Part shown: piece after piece, positions 41,964 to 49,591 of the stretch
Position numbering within the stretch: position 1 is the stretch's first letter
Layout of the letters: every line of letters starts with the position of its first letter
DNA from: JACCXE01 sp963718605
GTDB taxonomy: Bacteria > Actinomycetota > Acidimicrobiia > Acidimicrobiales > JACCXE01
NCBI GenBank assembly: GCA_963718605.1
Contig: OY970363.1
Span: 186,001 to 250,000, forward strand
Direction: 5' to 3'
DNA length: 64,000 nt
The notes under the pieces: model-generated
Databases searched by the model: none
What the model saw: the letters and a program-made list of their open reading frames with translations, nothing else
What the model was told of the DNA's origin: nothing
Program-made: the position numbers and the translations under genes

Positions 41964-42539
41964 CTAACCGTCAATTGCGTCGCGATACTGAGGCTTGAGC
42001 TTCCATGAAGGAACGGGAGTTACGACTCCTGGTTGCGGCACGTACTCGGACACGCCCTCAAGGGCCATCTTATGGATGTATCGGGAGCAACTCGAAAATG
42101 CCCGTACAACCTGCACCCGTATCTCGAGCTGAGCGCCGTACCATCGATCTTGCGGCGAGTCTCGGTGAATGGACGCTCTGCCCTCGACCAATGTTCGAGC
42201 CTGCTCGGCAAAGTCGATAAACAGCAAGGCAACCCGCGGATTCAAAGTGAGGTTGCCAAGGCTTCGAAACGTTCCGTTCCCGTCAAAGTCTGGAAACGCG
42301 AGCTCGGTGGGCCCGAGAATGCGAACGAAACCAGGTTCTCCACCCTTGTACGAGCACAATGGCTCACCAGAACTCGGGTCAGCCGTCGCGAGAAAGAACA
42401 TGCTCTGGCGGGCGATGAAGCCGACATCAGAGTCCGTGAGTTTCTGTCGCGCCTCGTGGGTCGCGAGCCGGTCCGCAAGCTCCTCGGTCCCAAATGCTGC
42501 TTGAAGTGACCGTGAGCCTTCGTTGAACATCGATCGCAT
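41964..42539 (-). CDS. Pyridoxamine 5'-phosphate oxidase-related (split-barrel flavin-binding) protein
   Basis: A 191-aa split beta-barrel protein of the PNPOx-like family. FFLATADPSSGEPLCSYKGGEPGFV and GNGTFRSLGNLTLNPRVALLFIDF are the family's FMN- or F420-binding strands, and the C-terminal CSRYIHK fits the same group. Members bind flavin or deazaflavin and act as oxidases or reductases. In this operon it could reduce or oxidise an intermediate, but it may also be a general redox protein. Start is ATG 42539 (ATG 42530 is an alternative). Position between the type II thioesterase and the PPTase suggests co-transcription. Confidence 0.8.
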   Translation of the reverse strand: MRSMFNEGSRSLQAAFGTEELADRLATHEARQKLTDSDVGFIARQSMFFLATADPSSGEPLCSYKGGEPGFVRILGPTELAFPDFDGNGTFRSLGNLTLNPRVALLFIDFAEQARTLVEGRASIHRDSPQDRWYGAQLEIRVQVVRAFSSCSRYIHKMALEGVSEYVPQPGVVTPVPSWKLKPQYRDAIDG

Positions 42540-42774
42540 CCCTTCGCTGTTGGATCGCCCGCATGATCTGGAATTTGGCGATCAGCGTAGAGCCCCACTC
42601 CAACGTCAGCCGCGAAGCGACACGTCGCCTGGGTTTGATTGGAACTCCTTGGTTGGCGTCGCTCGAAAATTGACGGTACTCGGACCCGCCGTCGGCGAGT
42701 GTGAGGTTGCCGAGTTCGCGAGGCGTATGTCGTGACCAGGCGGCCGGCAAGGGGTCGCTATCTGAGGTCGGGCT

Positions 42775-43560
42775 CTACCCTCTGGTCAGCGCACGAACGA
42801 CATCAAGCAGGGAACCAAGAAATTCATCTTCGGCAGACCGAATGAAGAAGTGCTCGCCCGGCACGACCGTGAAGGAGAACTCTTTGTTCGTGTGCTCTCG
42901 CCACTCCGCTACTTCGGAAGGTGTTGCCTCAGGGTCCGCTTCCCCTGCAAACGCCGCAATCGGGCATGGCAAGCGGGACCCGAGAACGTGAACGTAGTTT
43001 TCGGCTGCAGCTAAGTCGGCCCGAATCGTCGGCAGCATTACGGACAGCAGTTCGCGAACTACGTCGGGCTTTTCAGTGCTTGCGGCCCCAAGAGCGAGTT
43101 CTTCAACTAGCTCATCGTCGGACAGGCTGGTCTTCGGCGGCCGTCGCTCCGGAAGGTGGGGCGCCGGGCAGCCTGCGACACACAACAGTCGAACGGGTAC
43201 GCCTGCATCGAGCAGGAGCCGCGTCGCGAGGTACGCCGCTAGCGCGCCCATGCTGTGGCCGAAGATCAGAGGCGGTGGTCCCTCTAGCGACGCAATGTCA
43301 TCAGCAAGCGCTTGGGCGATTAGGTGCAGGTCGCGCAGAGGGGTTTCGTTAAAGCGTCTCTCACGGCCGGGAAAGCATGCTGCGAACGGAACGAGGCCCG
43401 CCCTTACAAGACGCGGCGTCCAACTCCTGAACGCTCCGGGGCCGCCACCGGCGAACGGCACCAAAACAATGTTCTGAAGCGCATCGACACTCCTAGTGCG
43501 ATTTTTGTCGAGCAGTACCAGCGATCGTGGTACGGAGACGGGTGTCACCCGGTCACGCAC
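42775..43560 (-). CDS. Type II thioesterase (NRPS proofreading)
   Basis: A 261-aa alpha/beta hydrolase of the SrfAD/GrsT/RifR type, which clears misprimed or stalled acyl groups from carrier domains. LVPFAGGGPGAFRSW is the N-terminal signature, the nucleophile is Ser103 in GHSMGA, the acid is probably Asp in AGEADPEA, and the His is in PGEHFFI. Length is typical. GTG 43560 is taken as start, though Met is absent from the first residues and GTG codons slightly downstream are possible. It is the first gene of the NRPS operon and diverges from the ABC exporter pair. Confidence 0.92.
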   Translation of the reverse strand: MRDRVTPVSVPRSLVLLDKNRTRSVDALQNIVLVPFAGGGPGAFRSWTPRLVRAGLVPFAACFPGRERRFNETPLRDLHLIAQALADDIASLEGPPPLIFGHSMGALAAYLATRLLLDAGVPVRLLCVAGCPAPHLPERRPPKTSLSDDELVEELALGAASTEKPDVVRELLSVMLPTIRADLAAAENYVHVLGSRLPCPIAAFAGEADPEATPSEVAEWREHTNKEFSFTVVPGEHFFIRSAEDEFLGSLLDVVRALTRG

Positions 43561-44173
43561 TCAAGCCGTAGGCCGCTGTCATCAGCTGGCCCCGTGTTGC
43601 ACCGCTTGGCGTCAACGTCATGGACAGCTCGGTGCTGTGAGTCTCGCGATGGTTCTTACCGCGATGCCTGCTCCGTGCTGCCACAGATCAGAGCGCCGCA
43701 AGTGGGCTGTCGGTTCGCCGCGCGCGTGGCCGATTCACGGCGACCATGTATACCAAATTTGGTCGAATCATCCGCCTGGTCCCGATGGGCTGCATGCGTC
43801 GGCCTTCGTCGGACCTGCGCACCTACGGGAGTCAAGCGATCCGTTGGAACCTGGTTTGAGCTTGGTCGTCCAGGGAGGCGCAAGTGTCTGCCCATGCTCA
43901 CGGTGAGATAGCGCTGATGCGCGACAGCTGCGGAGCGGCCGCAGGATTCTCCCGGAAGGTCGAGACTGGACCCAACCGACGCGACAACCTTGGACTTACT
44001 GTCGAGTAGCGAGGAACCAACATTTCGTCGGGCTCCCGACGTATGTCCGCGAACCACGAGGTGCCGACACTTGACTCCGATGAACCCGCAAACGGTCGAG
44101 GGCGAGGCGGGTGCAGGAAGTCCCGGTCCATTTCGCGCACGAGGTCATAGTGTGACTGGACTACGAGCTTGGG
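43561..44173. other. Divergent intergenic region between NRPS operon and exporter genes
   Basis: About 610 bp between outward-facing genes, with several short open frames that show no family features. It should hold the promoters of both operons. The only distinct feature I found is a palindrome at 43752-43763, described separately. No regulator gene is encoded in this gap. Confidence 0.5.
43741..43765. promoter_or_regulatory. Palindrome, candidate operator between NRPS and exporter operons
   Basis: ACCAAATTTGGT (43752-43763) is a perfect 12-bp palindrome, lying in an AT-richer patch within an otherwise GC-rich intergenic region. The surrounding arms CGACCA (43741-43746) and TGGTCG (43760-43765) are also complementary. 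Position between divergent operons fits a binding site for a dimeric regulator. That it is an operator is inference; no matching regulator is in the window. Confidence 0.35.
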
Positions 44174-46081
44174 GTGAGCGACATGAGACAGCGGCGGTGG
44201 CCGGGCCAAGATCTTTGGGACGCATGGCACGGGAGGTCAACGAGTCGTTCGGCACGTTGGGCCCTCGTTGCGCTGCTGCCGAAGATCAGCCTTCCGCTCA
44301 CGGTCGGAGCTGTTTGGGTCGCTGCGTCGAATGCGGCGGGCATCGTCGCTTTCACGGTCAGTTCTGGGCTACTGATCGGCAGCGTGCCTGGTGCCGTCAG
44401 CCATGGGATGGGCTCGGCGGATGGCACTCGGCTCAAGATGCTGCTCACTGTGGTCTGCGCGATCTTCGTCTACCAACAAGTTCTCGGGCCGATCCAAACC
44501 TTGATCGTGCAGCAGTTCTCGCGCCGCATCAACGGCAACCTCCGCTCTCGCGTCATGCGAGCCGCACTTCGGCCGTCCGGCATTGCTCACCTTGAACGTG
44601 CTGATCTCTTAGACAAGGTCCGCGATGCGCAAGGAGTGGGCGAAGGGCAGTTCACGCCGGGCGGCGCCGTCGGCGCGCTGGTGTCCACGCTGACCCTCCG
44701 ATTGAACGTGTTGGCGATGGGTGTGATCGTCGCAGGGTTCCGATGGTGGCTGGCATTCGTCCTCGTCGGTTTCGGGGCGGTAGTCCGGTATCGACTTGTC
44801 GAGGACATGCTGCGCACGGCTCAGTCGGGTCGAGGCATGACGGAAGGGCTGCGCCGCGCCGATTACTTACGGGAGCTTGCGTTGACGCCGGATGCCGCGA
44901 AGGAGACACGCGTATTCGGACTCGGTGCGTGGCTGCTTGACCGATTCAAGACGCAGTGGCTCGGGTCGATGGAGCTGCTGTGGCGTGAGCGACGAGAGCG
45001 GGACAGCTCTCCTTGGTCGTGGAGCATCCCGTGGGGTGTGATTACGTTCGGCGCAGTTTGGATCGTGGGAAGCGCCGGCATTTCCGGCGAGCTGAGCCTG
45101 GGTCGGACGATGATCATGGTCCAGGCCGTATTTCAGGCTGGCAATATCTGGATCTCTAACGATGACGTGCAGCTGGCCTACGGCGCGACGTCGGTGCCGG
45201 CGGTGCGTGAGCTTGAAGAGGCGCTGCAGGAGCCGGAACTGAGTCTCGGCGGCAGCGATGCCGCCGGGTTGCCGCACGCGTCCATCTCGATCGAGGGGGT
45301 TCACTTCAGCTATCCCGGCAGTGAGGATCCCGTGCTCAGCGGCGTCGACCTTCAAATCCCTGTTGGCCGGTCACTCGCGATTGTCGGAGTCAACGGCGCG
45401 GGGAAGACGACGCTTGTAAAGCTTTTGGCCCGGCTCTACGACCCGACCGCGGGTCGGATCGTCATCGACGGCGTCGACCTCCAAACGCTCGACGCTTCCA
45501 GTTGGCAGCGCCAGCTCGCAGCCATCTTTCAAGACTTCACCCGTTTCGAGCTATCAGCTCGCGACAACGTCGCGTTCGGCGGCATCAGCCGAACGTGGAC
45601 CGACGCCGAACTCGAAGGAATCGCAGCGCGCGTCGGCGCGGCCGACATGATCACGGCGCTGCCGAAGGGGTGGGGCACCACGCTTTCGCGCCAGTTCAGC
45701 GACGGTGCCGATCTTTCCGGCGGTCAATGGCAACGCCTCGCGTTGGCCCGAGCGGTCTGCGCGGTAGCAGCTGGCGCGCAACTGCTCATCCTCGATGAAC
45801 CGACCGCTAACCTCGACGTGCGCGCCGAGGCCGAGCTATTCGCACGCTTTCTCGAGGTCACGCGAGGCGTCACGACGATCCTGATCTCGCACCGTTTCTC
45901 AACTGTTCGTCTGGCGGACCAGATCTGTGTCCTCGAGAACGGTCTCGTCACCGAGCAAGGCGGCCACCGCGAGCTCCTGGCAGCTGGCGGTGAATACGCC
46001 CGGCTATTCCGGCTTCAAGCAGCGCGGTTTGTCGAAAGCGACGGCGTCGAGCCGAGCGAGGACGCCCCGGCCGATGCGTAG
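44174..46081 (+). CDS. ABC exporter half-transporter (membrane domain plus ATPase)
   Basis: A 635-aa type IV ABC exporter. Residues about 25-340 have several hydrophobic membrane segments. The ATPase half begins near ISIEGVHFSYPG with Walker A GVNGAGKTT, Q-loop FQDF, signature LSGGQWQRLALARA, Walker B LLILDEPTANLD and switch SHRFSTVR. Start is GTG 44174, with ATG 44183 as alternative. It overlaps the next ABC gene by 8 bp, so the two products probably form a heterodimer. Placed divergently next to the NRPS operon, the pair is the likely exporter, and possibly the self-protection, of the peptide. Confidence 0.9.
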   Translation: MSDMRQRRWPGQDLWDAWHGRSTSRSARWALVALLPKISLPLTVGAVWVAASNAAGIVAFTVSSGLLIGSVPGAVSHGMGSADGTRLKMLLTVVCAIFVYQQVLGPIQTLIVQQFSRRINGNLRSRVMRAALRPSGIAHLERADLLDKVRDAQGVGEGQFTPGGAVGALVSTLTLRLNVLAMGVIVAGFRWWLAFVLVGFGAVVRYRLVEDMLRTAQSGRGMTEGLRRADYLRELALTPDAAKETRVFGLGAWLLDRFKTQWLGSMELLWRERRERDSSPWSWSIPWGVITFGAVWIVGSAGISGELSLGRTMIMVQAVFQAGNIWISNDDVQLAYGATSVPAVRELEEALQEPELSLGGSDAAGLPHASISIEGVHFSYPGSEDPVLSGVDLQIPVGRSLAIVGVNGAGKTTLVKLLARLYDPTAGRIVIDGVDLQTLDASSWQRQLAAIFQDFTRFELSARDNVAFGGISRTWTDAELEGIAARVGAADMITALPKGWGTTLSRQFSDGADLSGGQWQRLALARAVCAVAAGAQLLILDEPTANLDVRAEAELFARFLEVTRGVTTILISHRFSTVRLADQICVLENGLVTEQGGHRELLAAGGEYARLFRLQAARFVESDGVEPSEDAPADA

Positions 46082-47873
46082 CCGCTTCCGTGGTTTGTGG
46101 CTCGTGATGGTGATCGCGGTGCAGGCGGACGCGCCCCGCGCTATCGGAACCTTGATGGTGTCTGCGACCGAAGGTGTCAGCCGCGTCACCCGTCCGTATT
46201 GTTTGAAGCTCGTTGCTGACGGTGTTATCGGGCACGACACCAGCAAGATCGTCATCGCGGCGGCCATCCAGGGTGTCTCACTTGCCGTGCTCGGCGTGAT
46301 GAACCTCGCGCGCAACGAGTGGGGAACAGTGCTCAACGAGAAGGTCGGTTTCCTTCTCGATCAAAGAATCGTTGCCACGACCGCAGGCATCCCTGGCATC
46401 GAGCACCATGAGCGACCCGAATATCTCGACGAGCTCGCGTTGCTCCGCTCGCAGCGCGGCATATTGTCCACGACAGTCAACGCCGTCATGCTCACCTTTC
46501 AGTACTTGGTCATGTTCTTCGGAATCGTGGCGCTCGCGGCCCAAGTCCATCCGATTCTTCTACTACTACCCTTCTTTGCGATCCCCTCTCTAGCGACCAC
46601 GGCGTTGAGCGCGAAGATCGAGCAGGGAGCGATGGAGCAAACAGCCGAGCGAACTCGGGTCGCACATCACCTATTCGAACTTTCGACGACGGCCGCGCCT
46701 GGCAAAGAACTACGCATCTTCGGCCTCGGCGACAAGCTCGTCGAGCGCTACGAGACCGTATGGGGCGAGTTCGACAAGATCTCGCGCCACGCGTCCGCCA
46801 AGGTCGCCGCGCTCAATGCCTTGGGTTGGGCGATCTTCGCTGCCGGTTATGCCGGCTGCCTCACGTTCGTCGTGGTCCAGGCGATCAACAACCCGTCGCG
46901 CATCACTGTCGGCGACGTGTCTCTCGCCTTCGTAGCTGCCGGACAGATCAACGGTTTCGTCGGCGGCATCGCCGGAATCCTCTCCTGGCTTTGGTCGACG
47001 CTCAAGACGGTGGGACGTCTCATCTGGTTGACGGACTACGCGACCGAGGCAACGCGCAACTTCGCTCCGACAGACGCGCAACCAGCACCAACGGCGGTCA
47101 AGCAAGGTCTCACTTTCGAAAACGTCGCCTTCACGTACCCCGGCACGAACGCGCCAGTGCTCGACCAAGTGAGCTTTCACGTCCCTGCAGGAGCGACCGT
47201 CGCCCTTGTCGGCGAGAACGGAGCAGGCAAGACCACCCTGGTCAAGCTCCTATGCCAGCTCTACCGCCCCACGTCGGGACGCATCACAGTCGAGGGCATC
47301 GATCTTGCCGAGATCGAGTTCGGCGAGTGGCGACAACAGATCTCCGCCGGCTTTCAAGATTTTGCACGACTCGAACTCCTTGCGCGGGAGGCGATCGGTG
47401 TCGGTGACCTGCCCAATGTCGATTCTGACTCTGCGGTGCTCGCCGCGCTCGATCGCGCGCAAGTCTCTGACGTCGTTACCTCGATGCCGGCAGCACTCGA
47501 CACCCAACTCGGCCGCTCGTTCACCGCGGGCGTCGAACTCTCGCTCGGCCAGTGGCAGAAGATCTCGCTCGGTCGCACCATGATGCGCGAACAGCCTCTA
47601 TTGCTCATCCTCGACGAACCCACCGCGAGCCTCGACGCGCAGGCCGAGCACGACCTGTTCGAGCGCTACGCCGGAGCAGCGCGCCGCGCCTCAGATGACA
47701 CGGGCGCCATCACGTTGCTCGTGTCGCACAGATTCTCGACGGTCCGCATGGCAGATCTCATCGTTGTGCTCGAACACGGCCGCGTCGCAGAAATCGGCAG
47801 CCACGCCGAACTCGTCGCTAACGCCGAGACGTACGCCGAACTCTACGAACTTCAGGCTCGAACCTACCGGTAG
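46074..47873 (+). CDS. ABC exporter half-transporter, probable partner of the preceding one
   Basis: A 599-aa ABC exporter with membrane segments in the first 330 residues and an ATPase domain from about LTFENVAFTYPG. Walker A is GENGAGKTT, Q-loop FQDF, Walker B LLILDEPTASLD, switch SHRFSTVR. The signature is LSLGQ in place of LSGGQ, a deviation that may matter in a heterodimer. The frame is open from 45927, but ATG 46074 overlaps the previous stop by 8 bp and starts the transporter-like sequence, so it is preferred. Function as for its partner: export of a hydrophobic or peptide product, inferred from context. Confidence 0.9.
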   Translation: MRSRFRGLWLVMVIAVQADAPRAIGTLMVSATEGVSRVTRPYCLKLVADGVIGHDTSKIVIAAAIQGVSLAVLGVMNLARNEWGTVLNEKVGFLLDQRIVATTAGIPGIEHHERPEYLDELALLRSQRGILSTTVNAVMLTFQYLVMFFGIVALAAQVHPILLLLPFFAIPSLATTALSAKIEQGAMEQTAERTRVAHHLFELSTTAAPGKELRIFGLGDKLVERYETVWGEFDKISRHASAKVAALNALGWAIFAAGYAGCLTFVVVQAINNPSRITVGDVSLAFVAAGQINGFVGGIAGILSWLWSTLKTVGRLIWLTDYATEATRNFAPTDAQPAPTAVKQGLTFENVAFTYPGTNAPVLDQVSFHVPAGATVALVGENGAGKTTLVKLLCQLYRPTSGRITVEGIDLAEIEFGEWRQQISAGFQDFARLELLAREAIGVGDLPNVDSDSAVLAALDRAQVSDVVTSMPAALDTQLGRSFTAGVELSLGQWQKISLGRTMMREQPLLLILDEPTASLDAQAEHDLFERYAGAARRASDDTGAITLLVSHRFSTVRMADLIVVLEHGRVAEIGSHAELVANAETYAELYELQARTYR

Positions 47874-48253
47874 GGGCCGCGTGCGCTTCAACTAGATCCG
47901 ATTGTGTTTCCTGGTTCCCCAGCTTGGGAAGCTGAATTCAGTGGTCGTCCACGGACGCCCGCGGACGTTTGCGCAGGTCACGCCGGGTGACGTGCTTCGG
48001 CGGATGAGGGCGAATCCCGGGGGATGAGCCATAAATGCGCCATCGAGTTAGTCCGTGCACTTGACGACTCCTTCCAGAGGCACGGGACTCGCCTCAGCTT
48101 CCCGACAACGCAGCAGCCGGTTGTCAGCGGGCAGTCCTGAACTGTTGGGGCGGGTCTCCGGTCTCGGGACGATGGTCGCTACACGACATCTTCTGGCATT
48201 TTCAGCTTGCACGCGAACCGACGGCCAGCTCGCGAGCGATCGCCGCGGAAGTC
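47874..48253. other. Convergent intergenic region between ABC and RES genes
   Basis: About 380 bp between genes that end facing each other. A short hairpin CAGCTT-GGG-AAGCTG (47920-47934) lies 47 bp after the ABC stop but has no T-tract, so a terminator role is weak. Open frames on both strands lack recognisable features. Nothing else is supported. Confidence 0.4.
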
Positions 48254-48922
48254 TCACCGTCGGGACACTGAGACCCGGTACGGCGCGAGCCGCGTCCGCA
48301 GTTCACGCCGTCCTCGGTTGGTGTCGAAGTCTGCGCTCGCGCCCGACGGAACTTGGGGGTCGTTCGAGGCGACGACCGCACCAACCGGGATCCGATCGCC
48401 GAACAGAACCAGAGCAAGCAACGTCGGGTCTCGCTTACTTTGCCAGACGTATCCTTGCGCGGCTGGGGCGACGGACCTGATCCAGTGGCCCCAGTGACGC
48501 GATTGTGCGTAGTCACGCGGGTCGCACATGGTCAGCCACGTGTCCTGCGCGACTGCGCTGAGATCTAGCGCCGATCGAAGGGCGACCAACTCCAGGTCGT
48601 GCGTTACTGAAATCGAGCTGATCCGTCTGCCGGCAACCTTCGCTCGTGGTAGCAGGCGAAATCCCAAGTCGTCTGCGTCTAAGTCCCGCAGGAGAGTCTC
48701 CGCGATCGCGACATCAACCGTCTGGCCGGCGTAAAGGAAGGGGTAGTCGTCGTCGTCAGTGCCATCAAAGCGTCCGCCGCCGTAGTACTTGTGGCTCGGT
48801 GTGGTGTTGAACGCGTCGCTCGCGAACCGTTTCTGATGAACTCGAAACAGGCTTGTCCCAGATAACAGAGTCGTTGTCCGCGCGACGCCGTTGAACGCCA
48901 ACGGCGGTCGTGTGTTCGACAC
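48254..48922 (-). CDS. RES-domain protein, likely NAD+-degrading toxin
   Basis: A 222-aa RES domain. The residues that name the family are present: Arg27 in LFRVH, Glu75 in AIAETLL, and Ser141 in YAQSRHWGHW. Tyr64 in PFLYAG and the GGGRFDG loop (48-54) also match. RES toxins such as MbcT consume NAD+ and stop growth, and are held inactive by an Xre/MbcA/ParS antitoxin. The preceding gene ends 3 bp upstream and has such an antitoxin-like tail. Last gene of a four-gene operon with a CHAT protease and an AlbA_2 protein, so it is the probable killing effector. Confidence 0.85.
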   Translation of the reverse strand: MSNTRPPLAFNGVARTTTLLSGTSLFRVHQKRFASDAFNTTPSHKYYGGGRFDGTDDDDYPFLYAGQTVDVAIAETLLRDLDADDLGFRLLPRAKVAGRRISSISVTHDLELVALRSALDLSAVAQDTWLTMCDPRDYAQSRHWGHWIRSVAPAAQGYVWQSKRDPTLLALVLFGDRIPVGAVVASNDPQVPSGASADFDTNRGRRELRTRLAPYRVSVSRR

Positions 48923-48925
48923 CGG

Positions 48926-49591
48926 TTACCAGCTGTCATTCGCGAGTTGGTCGACGGCAAACAAGAGTTCGTCGTCGCGGCCCGTGCCGAGGAGGTCAGC
49001 TGGCCTCGCCTTCGACAGCCACTGGTTTGGTGTGAGCCACCAACTCGCTGCACCTGCCGGGTCTTGGTAGCCGCCCAGCCGCTCGTGGAACCCTCGGACG
49101 ATCTCGTGGATGGTGCCCGACTCGATCGACGAGAACATGAAGCGCGGCGTGCCGCCTTCCGCGTCGCTAATGAATGGTCGGGCCGTGATGCTCGGCGTTC
49201 CGTCCTGCGAGATGAAGAAAACGACTCCTTCGCGGCGAACCTGGGCTAGAGCCTCCTGCTCGACATAGTCCGCCACGGCACGCATCGTGACGTCAGGTTC
49301 GGCGAGCGCGACGAGAGAACGAACTACGCAGCGCTCGGCCAGGACCTGCGGTTCCAGGTGCAGACGGCGTTCCTCGAAGCGGGTGTCTGCGCTGCGAAGA
49401 ACGAGCCACACTGCATGATCGGGTGGCAGGTCGGCCAGAAGTCGGGTTAAGACGGACTCAGCGAGCCCGTCCGAAGATGTCGGTTCTTCCCACTGGAGCC
49501 GCGCCAACGACGCGAGCGTTTGGACCGACAGCAACGGCTCTGTCTCTTCCCAGTCACGGTCGATCAGTTCGAGAGCATCGATAGTCGCCAT
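48926..49591 (-). CDS. Antitoxin-like protein with C-terminal MbcA/ParS-type toxin-binding segment
   Basis: A 221-aa protein. Residues about 178-220 (GAASWWLTPNQWL, ARPADLLGTG, AVDQLANDSW) match the tail of MbcA/ParS/Xre antitoxins, in which W-L-x-x-P-N and P-x-x-L-L precede a helix that plugs the RES active site. The first 175 residues are longer than in simple MbcA proteins, have no visible helix-turn-helix, and I cannot name a domain in them. ATG 49591 overlaps the CHAT stop by one base (TGATG), so translation is coupled; the frame is open upstream to 49882 but those residues shadow the CHAT gene. It should neutralise the RES protein 3 bp downstream. It could also be the CHAT protease's substrate, which is inference. 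Confidence 0.68.
   Translation of the reverse strand: MATIDALELIDRDWEETEPLLSVQTLASLARLQWEEPTSSDGLAESVLTRLLADLPPDHAVWLVLRSADTRFEERRLHLEPQVLAERCVVRSLVALAEPDVTMRAVADYVEQEALAQVRREGVVFFISQDGTPSITARPFISDAEGGTPRFMFSSIESGTIHEIVRGFHERLGGYQDPAGAASWWLTPNQWLSKARPADLLGTGRDDELLFAVDQLANDSW

Noticed and set aside
12976..43560. MbtH-like helper protein for the NRPS
   Set aside because: Looked for a short protein of about 70 residues with the NPFDD and SLWP motifs; none is present in the window, so if needed it is encoded elsewhere.
43496..43906. Open frames between the type II thioesterase and the ABC genes
   Set aside because: Arg/Cys-rich and low complexity, overlapping the thioesterase gene on the opposite strand, with no recognisable domain.
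45927..46073. N-terminal extension of the second ABC protein
   Set aside because: It is the out-of-frame shadow of the preceding ABC gene; ATG 46074 gives a normal start.
47920..47934. Hairpin CAGCTT-GGG-AAGCTG after the ABC genes as a terminator
   Set aside because: The stem is only 6 bp and no T-tract follows; kept as a note in the intergenic entry only.
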